A stretch of 46,353 nt of DNA from Candidatus Eiseniibacteriota bacterium (GTDB lineage: Bacteria; Eisenbacteria; RBG-16-71-46; CAIMUX01): the NCBI GenBank assembly GCA_029569475.1, contig JAKQSZ010000048.1, positions 1 to 46,353 of the forward strand, read 5' to 3'. This document shows, one piece after another, positions 14,845 to 22,382 of the stretch; positions within the stretch are counted from its first letter, which is position 1, and the number at the start of each line of letters is the position of its first letter. The position numbers and the translations under genes were made by a program. The notes under the pieces were generated by a model. It did not search any database. It saw only the letters and a list, made by a program, of their open reading frames with translations, and was not told the origin of the DNA.

Positions 14845-17800
14845 TCAGAAGCCCTGAGTCAGGTTGAACTGCCACTTCCACCCGCGCTCGGGACCGTTCA
14901 GCGCGCGCACGTAGTCGAGTTCGAAGACGACATAGCCGAAGAGCCCGAGTCGAAGAGCCTGGCCGAAGCTGCTCAGGAGGTCTCTATCGCCGCCCAGGAA
15001 CGAGGCCTCATCGCCGCGGCGCCAGGCCACCCCCGTATCGAAGAAGGTAGCGGCTTCCAGCGGAAGGGGCCCATAGAAACCACGGCCTATTCGCAGGAGG
15101 CCGAAGATCGGGTATCGGATCTCCACATTGCCGACCAGCAGCCGCGTGCCGTACAGAGGGTGCGTGCGCTCGTCGTCCTCCGAGTAGTAAGGATCACTGC
15201 CAAAGAGGCTCGACCCGTAACCGCGCACCAGTCCGGCCGAGCCGAGAAAGAGCGGCGAGAGGGCGTCGTCCTCGGCGGACCCGCCGTAACGGCCGTAATG
15301 GAGGAGCCGTCCCGCCAGGGTCACCGGCCGAAACGGCATGATGTACTCACGGTGCTCCGCCAGAAGATCTACCCAGGTGAGCGTGCCGAAACTGGGAAAG
15401 GCGGCTGCGCGGGCCCGCCGCCCCACAATCGGGCTGGTGGCGCCGAGCACCGCGTTATCGTGCACCAACGCCAGCAAACCCGTACCGAGGTTCATGTTCG
15501 CGGGATGGGAAAGGCGGTTCGTCTCCTCGTCCAGCAGCTCTCCGGTGCGCGGCGAGTACCGGCGCGTCTCGATCTCATGACTGAAGGAGATGTTGCGATA
15601 CCCGGCTCCCAGGTCGAGCCGGGTGGCCCGATTGAACGGGTAGGAGACCCGCCCCGAAAGCTCGCGGTCGGTCTCCTTGTACACTTCGTCTTCCTCGATA
15701 TATACCTCTTGCCCCTCGTGGGTGCCGTAACCGGCGGCGGTGGCGGCGTACACATACGGGATTTGCGAGATCTGCCCGCCCCAATAGAGCCGGTGGCCGA
15801 TGTTGTAGTAACCGACGAGGGCGGCTACGTCGATGGCGTTGGAGCGCGACTCCACGCCGAGCGAGGTCTGAAGGTTGCGATTGCCGAGCATGTCGGTCCA
15901 ATAGAGGGTCACCCCCCCTCCGACGGCCGTACCCATCGAACTCGTCGCGATACCGAGGCTGGTCTGCCCGGCTCCCAGAAGCCGGAACGAAGGCCGGTAG
16001 TCGGCCAGCGGATAGTCTTCCGTTGCGGGAGGAAGGCCGTAGTCCGCATTGTCCAGCAGATCGGTGAGGGTGCGGCTGATCCGTTCGCCCGGCGGCAACG
16101 TGGCGGCCCCGGCCAGGTCGAGGGGAACCGGAGAGGCCTTGACGGAGTCCGGATGAAGTTCCCAGATGGAGTAGTTCCCTTCCCGGAAGTGGCTGTAGAC
16201 GAGCCGGTCTCCGGACGCTGCCACGGAGATGGCCGGGCTGAGCGGCGTGATGCCGGCTACCCCGGTATAAAAGCTGGTCAGGCGGCGGACGGTACCGGTG
16301 CCCCGCTCCAAGCGGTAGATGTTGGGAATGCCCCCATGGTTGCTGATCCAGGAGAGATCGCCCGCGGCGGAGTACTGCGGGTTGGTGTTGTCCGAGGCTT
16401 CCAGCGCGGCAATGCGGCTCAAGCGCCGCGTGGAAAGTTCGTAGCTGACGATCTCCAGGTGCCCGTAGTCGAGCCGCTCCAGGTCGGTGGTGAAACGATC
16501 CGAAGCGAACACCACGCGCGCCCCGTCGGGCGTGAACGTGGGATGCAGGTCGGAGAAGGGATCGTCCGTAAGCTGCCGGACCACGCCGTCCCGGAGGTCG
16601 AGCTGGTAGAGGTCGGAGAACCCGCCCCCGATGGCGGAGAAGATGATCGTGCTTCCATCAGGCGACCAGGCGGGGTTGAGCGCCTCGGTCAGCTCTGGCA
16701 GAGGAAACTCCCGCGCCCGGCTTCCGTTCTCGACATTGAGGACTTGCAGGGCCGGCCGGCCCTGCTCGACCACCGGGATGACCACCTGCCGCCCGTCCGG
16801 GCTCCAGCTTCCAGCCGAGCGGATGAACTCCAGGCTCTGGAGATGCGGATCGAGCGCGGTGCTGAAGAGGTTGCGCTCCACCTCGCCGGTTTCCGCGTTG
16901 GCCAGGAAGAGATCGATGGAGAAGAGGTCGCGCGAGGAGAAGAAGATGAACCGCCGGCCGTCCGGGCTCAGGACGGGCGAGACATTGAGCTCGGACTCCC
17001 CGCGCCGGGCGGGAACCAGCTCCCGTCCGTACCGGTCGGGTCCGTCGGTCTGCGAACGGATCGAGCCGTACTGGCTGTGCAGCGCGGCGTGCCAGGCGCG
17101 GGAGACCGAGTCGGAGGAGACCCCGAGCACCGTGTCCATGGCGGCCTTGAGTTCCCCGCTGCGGGAGGCGGAGCGGAAGAGCTCGACGACGGTTCGATCG
17201 CCCCATCGCCCGCCGATGTAGGACATGACGGAGTGGCCGTACCGGTAGGGAAAGTACTCCGGGTCATCCAGGTCGGAAAGGGACGGCAGTTCGCGTTCCA
17301 GGGCGTCGCGCATCCACATGGCCGTGTTGGGATCGGTCGGACCGATCGCGAAGTACTCGGCCATCCCCTCGATGAACCACAAGGGCAGGCTCTCCATCCC
17401 GGAACGTTTCCAGGCGCCGGCCCCTCCTGACATGTCGTACTGGAAGGCGTGCACCAGCTCATGGCCGATCACGTGGTCTGTCTCCGAGAGCGGTCCGGCC
17501 AGCGGAAGCGTGATCCGGCGGAAGGCGCGCTCCGTCACGCCGCCGGTTCCGGTGCCGATCCCGTGGACGACGTTGGTCTGCTCGAAATGCGGGAAGCCGG
17601 CATAGAGGATCAGGGGTTGGGTCCCGTCCAGGCTGTCCAGGAACGACGAGAGACGCGCATACCAGCGCTCGGACATACGGGCGGCCAGCTGGGCGGCGGT
17701 TCTTCCCTCGTTGTAGAAGTACACCGCGAAGTTCGGCGTGTGCAGGATCTGGAAGTCGAACTGCTCGTACTGGATCTTGTTCTGGCCGAATTCCTGGGCG

Positions 17801-17970
17801 TTGGCCGTGCCCCCGCCGAGCGGAGAGGCGAGGCGCGACCGGCCTGGATCCGACGGGCCGAGGTGCAGTGGGCCGAGGAATAGAAGCGCCAGCGACAGGA
17901 AGGCGACGGGGAGCAGGGAGTCGCGAACCGCCCGGATCGGCGAGATCCTGACGGGAAGCAACGCGACCAT
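14845..17970 (-). CDS. metallopeptidase / TolB-like propeller / BamA-type barrel fusion
   Basis: Very large outer-membrane protein (about 1040 residues from ATG 17970). A signal-like hydrophobic segment (LLPVAFLSLALLFLGPL) comes first. Next is a peptidase-MA-type domain with the zinc motif HELVH (His about residue 170) and downstream FIEGMAEYF supplying the third glutamate. The middle is a beta-propeller of TolB/DPP-like blades (repeated SPDGR, SPDGS, TPDGARVVFASDR). The last ~400 residues are a BamA/TamA-like surface-antigen barrel ending in alternating strands and a terminal Phe. Such tripartite proteins are known from Gemmatimonadota and FCB genomes; their substrates are unknown. The start is uncertain: no Shine-Dalgarno stands out. 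The frame stays open to an ATG at 18156, but that would bury the signal sequence. Confidence 0.82.
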   Translation of the reverse strand: MVALLPVRISPIRAVRDSLLPVAFLSLALLFLGPLHLGPSDPGRSRLASPLGGGTANAQEFGQNKIQYEQFDFQILHTPNFAVYFYNEGRTAAQLAARMSERWYARLSSFLDSLDGTQPLILYAGFPHFEQTNVVHGIGTGTGGVTERAFRRITLPLAGPLSETDHVIGHELVHAFQYDMSGGAGAWKRSGMESLPLWFIEGMAEYFAIGPTDPNTAMWMRDALERELPSLSDLDDPEYFPYRYGHSVMSYIGGRWGDRTVVELFRSASRSGELKAAMDTVLGVSSDSVSRAWHAALHSQYGSIRSQTDGPDRYGRELVPARRGESELNVSPVLSPDGRRFIFFSSRDLFSIDLFLANAETGEVERNLFSTALDPHLQSLEFIRSAGSWSPDGRQVVIPVVEQGRPALQVLNVENGSRAREFPLPELTEALNPAWSPDGSTIIFSAIGGGFSDLYQLDLRDGVVRQLTDDPFSDLHPTFTPDGARVVFASDRFTTDLERLDYGHLEIVSYELSTRRLSRIAALEASDNTNPQYSAAGDLSWISNHGGIPNIYRLERGTGTVRRLTSFYTGVAGITPLSPAISVAASGDRLVYSHFREGNYSIWELHPDSVKASPVPLDLAGAATLPPGERISRTLTDLLDNADYGLPPATEDYPLADYRPSFRLLGAGQTSLGIATSSMGTAVGGGVTLYWTDMLGNRNLQTSLGVESRSNAIDVAALVGYYNIGHRLYWGGQISQIPYVYAATAAGYGTHEGQEVYIEEDEVYKETDRELSGRVSYPFNRATRLDLGAGYRNISFSHEIETRRYSPRTGELLDEETNRLSHPANMNLGTGLLALVHDNAVLGATSPIVGRRARAAAFPSFGTLTWVDLLAEHREYIMPFRPVTLAGRLLHYGRYGGSAEDDALSPLFLGSAGLVRGYGSSLFGSDPYYSEDDERTHPLYGTRLLVGNVEIRYPIFGLLRIGRGFYGPLPLEAATFFDTGVAWRRGDEASFLGGDRDLLSSFGQALRLGLFGYVVFELDYVRALNGPERGWKWQFNLTQGF

Positions 17971-18242
17971 CGACCCGTGGAGGGCACGACGTCGGAGGAG
18001 GATCGCCGACCTGCGGACAAGCGCGGGCGACGCTCCGGGCCATCCGCGCTTCCTCGATTGGTGAGCGACGGTTGTTCGCAACGGAAGCTCCTTGGCAATC
18101 CTGGCGGTCGGTTGCCGCGACCCCAGCACGGCTGCCTGGTTCCAATCAAGCGCCATGCCACGGGCGGGCCCTGGGGGTTCCGCGATGACCGCCCCGGGAA
18201 AGACGCTGGATTCAACACAACCCGCCGCGGGCTACGCGACGG

Positions 18243-19841
18243 CTAGCGGTTCTTCCTCTCCATCGCTCTGCGCAGTGCCTCGGCCATCGCCGTGTTGCCA
18301 CCTGCGGAAGCGCTGTTCTCGACCTGGAAGCTCCGGAACTCGGCCTCCTGCGCCCGCGACTGCGCGCGCGTGATGCTGCATCGGATCCGGCCGTCGTTGC
18401 CCACCTCGGTGATCTCGACCTTGAGGGGATCGCCGACCCGGAAGCGGCGCGTCAGGTCGGTTCCGGAACGTTCACCGGTCTCTTCGTGAGGTACGAGGCC
18501 GCGCGCGCGGTGGCCATACGCGGGGAGGTCCACGAATACGCCGTAGTTCTTCACCGACGCCACCCAGCCATCGGCGATATCGCCCGCCTTGGGCGGAGCC
18601 GCGGGCGAACTGCCCGTCAGACCGGTCCCTCGACGAGCGCCATCTTCGGCGGAGCCACCTCCGGCGTCCCCCGCGGCCTGTTCCACGGAGAGCACGTCGC
18701 GGATCGAGAGGGAGATCCGGCGCTTCTCCGGATCCACGCTGTTCACCTTCACCTCGACGACCTGGCCGACGCTGAGGGCGTCGCGCGGGTGCTTGACCGG
18801 CTTGAGGTCGATTTCGCTGACATGGACCAGGCCGTCGATGCCGGGGGCGAGGTTGACGAACGCGCCGAAATCGGCCAGGCGGGCGACGGTGCCGGTCGTG
18901 CGCTTTCCCTCCCAGAACTGCTCGGCGACTTCAGCCCAGGGGTCGGGTTGCGCGGCCTTGATGGAGAGAGAGATGCGGGGGCGGCCTCCTTCCCTCTGGG
19001 CTACATCCAGGACGCGGACACGTACACTCTGCCCCACCTTGAGGACATCGCCCGGGTGTTCGGTGCGCTCATGGCGGATCTCCGATACGTGGACCAGGCC
19101 GTCGACTCCGCCCAGGTCCACGAACGCGCCGAAGGGCTCGATCCGCGCGACCGAGCCGTCGATTTCGAGCCCAGCCCGAAGGCCGGCCAGCAGTTCCCTG
19201 GCACGGTCCTCCTCTTGCCGGCGCAGCAGCGCGCGGCGCGAGACGACCACGCGCTTGCCGCCCTCGCCGATCTCGGTCACGAGGAATTCGAGAGACCGGT
19301 TCAGGTGGACCGACGGATCAGGACAGAAGCCCGCCTCGATCTGGGAAACCGGACAGAACGCTCGTATACCCGCCAGGTCGACCTCCAGCCCGCCGCTGTT
19401 CACGCCGGTCACCTGTCCGGTGATCGGCATGCCGGTGCGCCGCGCCTCCTGCACCTGGGAGAGGGCGAGGCTCGGTTCAGCCCGCATGGATGGGGCGAGG
19501 AGCACCTGGTCTTCGTTGGCCACCACGAACAGATCCACCTCGTCGCCGGTCTGGTAGGTCATCTCGCCGGCATGGTTGCGGAGGAGGGCGGTTTCGATGG
19601 CGCCCTCACTGCGCCCCCCGAAGTCCACAAAGCTGGTGTCCTCGCCGAGGATGACGATCTTCCCCCGAACCTTGCTGCCGACCTCGGGTGTGCCGGCGCC
19701 GCGCGTCTTCTCGAAAGCCGCCAGCATCCGCGCGAACTCCTGGGAAGGACCCTCCTCGTCCTGATCTACCGGCCGGCGCCCTTCCGGGGCCGCCTGCGGT
19801 CGGTCCTTCTTTTCCAGCGGTTCTGGCCGATCAGCGTTCAT
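18243..19841 (-). CDS. S1 RNA-binding domain protein, ribosomal protein S1-like
   Basis: 532 residues with about five S1/OB-fold repeats after a charged N-terminus: about 57-125 (GKIVILGEDTSFVDFGGRSEG), 140-200 (GQVTGVNSGGLEVDLAGIRAF), 225-295 (GSVARIEPFGAFVDLGGVDGL), 312-382 (GTVARLADFGAFVNLAPGIDG) and 425-500 (GWVASVKNYGVFVDLPAYGH). The third and fourth are the most canonical (GLVHVSEI, then RISLSI). The order of two degenerate domains followed by canonical ones resembles ribosomal protein S1, which brings mRNA to the 30S subunit. The Ala/Gly/Ser linker at about 386-418 is lineage-specific. ATG 19841 has AGGGAGA 7 bases upstream. An S1 paralogue with another RNA role cannot be excluded. Confidence 0.88.
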   Translation of the reverse strand: MNADRPEPLEKKDRPQAAPEGRRPVDQDEEGPSQEFARMLAAFEKTRGAGTPEVGSKVRGKIVILGEDTSFVDFGGRSEGAIETALLRNHAGEMTYQTGDEVDLFVVANEDQVLLAPSMRAEPSLALSQVQEARRTGMPITGQVTGVNSGGLEVDLAGIRAFCPVSQIEAGFCPDPSVHLNRSLEFLVTEIGEGGKRVVVSRRALLRRQEEDRARELLAGLRAGLEIDGSVARIEPFGAFVDLGGVDGLVHVSEIRHERTEHPGDVLKVGQSVRVRVLDVAQREGGRPRISLSIKAAQPDPWAEVAEQFWEGKRTTGTVARLADFGAFVNLAPGIDGLVHVSEIDLKPVKHPRDALSVGQVVEVKVNSVDPEKRRISLSIRDVLSVEQAAGDAGGGSAEDGARRGTGLTGSSPAAPPKAGDIADGWVASVKNYGVFVDLPAYGHRARGLVPHEETGERSGTDLTRRFRVGDPLKVEITEVGNDGRIRCSITRAQSRAQEAEFRSFQVENSASAGGNTAMAEALRRAMERKNR

Positions 19842-20004
19842 GTTGGTCTCCCTGCTTCGTAGGGGGTTCCTCGAGCGTCAGCCAGGCTGCGGCGCAATCG
19901 CCCTTGCCCGCGACGGCTCGAGCCTCGGTGTCGTCGCTCGCCGATGTCGTTCTCCCACTCCCTTTCCGCCGGTCCCGCGGGCGCCGGCGGCGTTTCGCCG
20001 GAGG

Positions 20005-20280
20005 TCAGTCGACGGAATCGAACTCCGAGAGTCGCCGGATCGAGGTGATCTCCGACCGGGAGATCTGGATGCGATCGTGGTTGACGAAGATGCCAACCCG
20101 CGCGGCCTTCTCCAGGATCGCCTCCTTGGTTTCGCCCGCGGCCAGATCCCGGACTTCCGCGTGGTTGAGGACCAGGCGGTTGTCGTCCTCGAAATCGTAA
20201 CGGCCCATGTAGATGCGCGGGCCGGCCGTGTCGACGACGACCGTCAGCCCATGAAGAGGTAGATCGCACTTGCCGGCCAT
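20005..20280 (-). CDS. small conserved-looking protein of unknown function
   Basis: 91 residues, no signal peptide or membrane segment. The pattern of short strands (LTVVVDTAGPRIYMGRY, NRLVLNHAEV) and one helix (KEAILEKAARVG), ending in VNHDRIQISRSEITSIRRL, suggests a small beta-barrel such as an Sm-like or PRC-like fold. That is a guess from pattern only. AAAGGAG lies 8 bases before ATG 20280, which gives good support for translation. It is upstream of the S1 gene on the same strand with a 163-base gap. CCGGCG-6-CGCCGG just past its stop may separate the two transcripts. Position next to an S1 protein would fit an RNA role, but I cannot assign one. Confidence 0.7.
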   Translation of the reverse strand: MAGKCDLPLHGLTVVVDTAGPRIYMGRYDFEDDNRLVLNHAEVRDLAAGETKEAILEKAARVGIFVNHDRIQISRSEITSIRRLSEFDSVD

Positions 20281-20321
20281 CCAGATACTCCTTTGAAGTG
20301 AAGGTTCTGCGGTGACCTGCG

Positions 20322-20327
20322 ATTCTA
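20322..20327 (-). promoter_or_regulatory. extended -10 for the 91-residue gene
   Basis: Minus strand TGATAGAAT has the TGn extension and a TAGAAT -10. No good -35 lies upstream. The leader would be about 35 bases. Confidence 0.35.
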
Positions 20328-20368
20328 TCAGCAAAGGCCGCGCTCACCCACTCCGGGCCAGGAAATGC

Positions 20369-20397
20369 GTGACCGGCTTGCAGGCCCGGTCTACAAT
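20369..20397 (+). promoter_or_regulatory. promoter for the sigma2/anti-sigma-like gene
   Basis: GTGACC (20369-20374), 17-base spacer, TACAAT (20392-20397). Four and five of six positions match consensus. Transcription from here favours the ATG at 20479 over an earlier in-frame ATG at 20365. Confidence 0.5.
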
Positions 20398-20478
20398 CCA
20401 AGCCGATCGGAAGAGGATGTTCTTCTCACCGGGCGGCAAGAGACTAGCAGAACCCAAGCCAGGGGCAAAGGCACGCGG

Positions 20479-21573
20479 ATGGTCAACGACGGGATCTCCC
20501 GGGAAGCTACGGTGTCCCGGGCCTCGGAGCGGGATCGTATCCTGGCCGCCGTTGGTTGGGAGACCGATCCCCGCCGGTGCCGCGTGGTTCGGGATCTCCT
20601 GTGGAGCCAGATCCGCCGCGTCTACTTCCACAGCTACGCGCGAATCGGCCGCCGGGCTCCGTCCATCGAAGTCTCGAAGCGGGTGCTGCTCCGCGCGGCC
20701 CGCACGCTGGGTCAAGTTCCCGAGGGAAGCTCCCTGACGGCCTGGATCTACCTCCTGCTCGCGGAGGAGTCCGGGTTGGGCGCCGAGTGTCCGGAAGTCT
20801 GGAGACTCCTGGTCGAGGTCGAGGAGGAGACGGATCGCGCGGCCGACCGCGTGCCGGATCGCCCGGGCGCTCGAGCGGCCGGCGCCGGACCGAGAGCTGA
20901 AGAGCAGGCTCGCCATCTCGAAACGCATCCCGCTTGTCGCAAGCTCGTGGAAGAGTTCGGGCCGTATCTCCATCCGCCCCAGGATGAGGAAACGTTGACG
21001 CGATCGGGGTGGTCGCAAGCGTCCCGTGCCCTGGAGGGTTATCTCCAGGCGCAATTCGCGGACGAACGCACCGATGAGGCCGGCCTCCGCTCCCGCCGCC
21101 ACCCGCACGTATCCCTGCGATGGAAACCCTCCCGCGCGGTAGCGTTCGCCTTCGCCCTGGCGGCGTTTGTTTTTGCGGTCCTCCTGTTCCGGGCGTGGGG
21201 CTCACGCCGCCCAGCCGCTGAGACCACCGCGGTGTCGGAGAACGCTCGCGTCCGGGTCCCCGCCGCCCGGCGGCCGGCGCGGGCCGACCATCACCTGGAA
21301 CCCATACCGGGCGCCAACCTGCGGGACGAACCTGGACAGATGGTCATCTCGTGGAGTCCGCCTCGCGACATCGACGAGTTCCATGTGCTCGTTTTGTCCC
21401 CCAAGCTCGACACCCTCTTTGCGGCGCCGGCCATGAGCCGGACCGGCACGCGGATCGGTCATGAGGAGGTGTCGGGCGCGAGCTCGGGAATGTCGCTTCT
21501 CTACCAGGTGGACGGCGCGCGCGACGGCAAGCTGGTCGCCTCCACCGGCCCTGTGCCGTTCAAACTGCGCTGA
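20479..21573 (+). CDS. membrane protein with sigma2-like and anti-sigma-like regions
   Basis: 364 residues with an unusual order. Residues ~35-97 read like ECF sigma region 2: an R/F/Y-rich helix, then SIEVSKRVLLRAARTL, then SLTAWIYLLLAEE, the counterpart of the usual aWLy.IA.N. Residues 146-153 are H-x3-H-x2-C (HLETHPAC), the zinc anti-sigma H-x3-C-x2-C motif with one Cys changed to His. A single membrane helix lies at about 218-238. The outer part (285-364) is a short beta-sandwich-like domain (VISWSPPRDIDEFHVLVLSP) like the fibronectin-type sensors of anti-sigma factors. The same style of outer domain occurs in the anti-sigma gene at 32777. No sigma region 4 is visible. It is monocistronic. 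The domain reading is inference; a plain membrane anchor protein is the alternative. Confidence 0.7.
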   Translation: MVNDGISREATVSRASERDRILAAVGWETDPRRCRVVRDLLWSQIRRVYFHSYARIGRRAPSIEVSKRVLLRAARTLGQVPEGSSLTAWIYLLLAEESGLGAECPEVWRLLVEVEEETDRAADRVPDRPGARAAGAGPRAEEQARHLETHPACRKLVEEFGPYLHPPQDEETLTRSGWSQASRALEGYLQAQFADERTDEAGLRSRRHPHVSLRWKPSRAVAFAFALAAFVFAVLLFRAWGSRRPAAETTAVSENARVRVPAARRPARADHHLEPIPGANLRDEPGQMVISWSPPRDIDEFHVLVLSPKLDTLFAAPAMSRTGTRIGHEEVSGASSGMSLLYQVDGARDGKLVASTGPVPFKLR

Positions 21574-21620
21574 TCACCCCGGTCGCGTGCCGTTCACGCG
21601 GCACTGACCGCCCCCGGCCG

Positions 21621-22055
21621 TCACTCGGCCCTGGTCCCGGTGCCCCAGGCGTGAACCACGACGGATCTCGTGTGGGGGCGGCGTCGATGCTCGAAGAGGT
21701 AGATCCCCTGCCAGGTGCCGAGACCGAGCCGGCCGTCGATGATGGGGAGCAGCTCCGAGACCGAGGTCAAGGCGGCCCGGATGTGCGAGGGCATGTCGTC
21801 GGGCCCTTCGGCCGTGTGGGTGTAGGCCGGATCGTTCTCGGGCACCTGGCGGTCGAACCATCGCTCCAGGTCACGACGGGCCGAAGGGTCGGCGTTCTCC
21901 TGGATCAGGAGGGAGGCCGAGGTGTGCTGCACGAAGACATGACAGGAACCGGTTCGGATCCCGGACTTGCCGACCACCGCGGCGACCTCGTCCGAGATCT
22001 CGTGGAGGCCGACGCCCCGGGTAGGAACCCGCAGAATCTGCTGCCGATGGATCAC
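21621..22055 (-). CDS. yjbQ: YjbQ-family (UPF0047) thiamin-phosphate-synthase-like protein
   Basis: 144 residues, normal length. Signature blocks are GSCHVFVQHTSASLLIQENAD (conserved His and Glu), then D..RDLERW, YTHTAEGPDDMPSHIRAAL, and GTWQGIYLFEHRRRPH.R. Family members have thiamine-phosphate synthase side activity in E. coli (YjbQ) and are otherwise uncharacterised. I start at GTG 22055, with GGGAG 7 bases upstream; an ATG two bases before it is out of frame. The frame stays open far upstream on this strand, which is a composition artefact. It converges with the sigma2-like gene; a 6-base hairpin (GTGCCG/CGGCAC, 21587-21604) lies between the stops. Confidence 0.92.
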   Translation of the reverse strand: MIHRQQILRVPTRGVGLHEISDEVAAVVGKSGIRTGSCHVFVQHTSASLLIQENADPSARRDLERWFDRQVPENDPAYTHTAEGPDDMPSHIRAALTSVSELLPIIDGRLGLGTWQGIYLFEHRRRPHTRSVVVHAWGTGTRAE

Positions 22056-22284
22056 AGCATTCTCCCGGCGCTCCGAGGAACGCAGTCTTCCTTGTGATCC
22101 GCCCGGCCGCGATTCGCCCGGAGATTGCTGCTGGATGTCAGGCCGATCCGGCCCGCCCGGAACGACACTCCGGCCGAGTACCCTCTCGGTGAACCCACCC
22201 AGGGGACAAACCGGCTGCGCCGGACCGCTTTGGAACCCATCACCCGGATCGCCCTCCAGGGGTGGTGAAATGGAAGAGCATCGC

Positions 22285-22301
22285 GTATCCTTTAAGGATA
22301 C
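22285..22301. promoter_or_regulatory. perfect 17-base palindrome upstream of metalloprotease
   Basis: GTATCCTTTAAGGATAC is a perfect inverted repeat (8 bases each side of one T). It lies 82 bases before the metalloprotease ATG in the 327-base divergent gap shared with yjbQ, in AT-rich sequence unlike its surroundings. The rest of that gap shows no gene. It may be an operator, or less likely a small hairpin in the leader. Confidence 0.5.
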
Positions 22302-22382
22302 ATCCCCCGGGCCGGAGCGGCCTGCCGCTCGCACGCGTGTGCCGGGGGCTTCCCCCCCAACTGAACCCAAGAGGACCAGCCA

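Noticed and set aside
15160..17430. About 750-codon plus-strand open frame
   Set aside because: It is antisense to the peptidase-propeller-barrel gene and Arg/Gly-rich without motifs.
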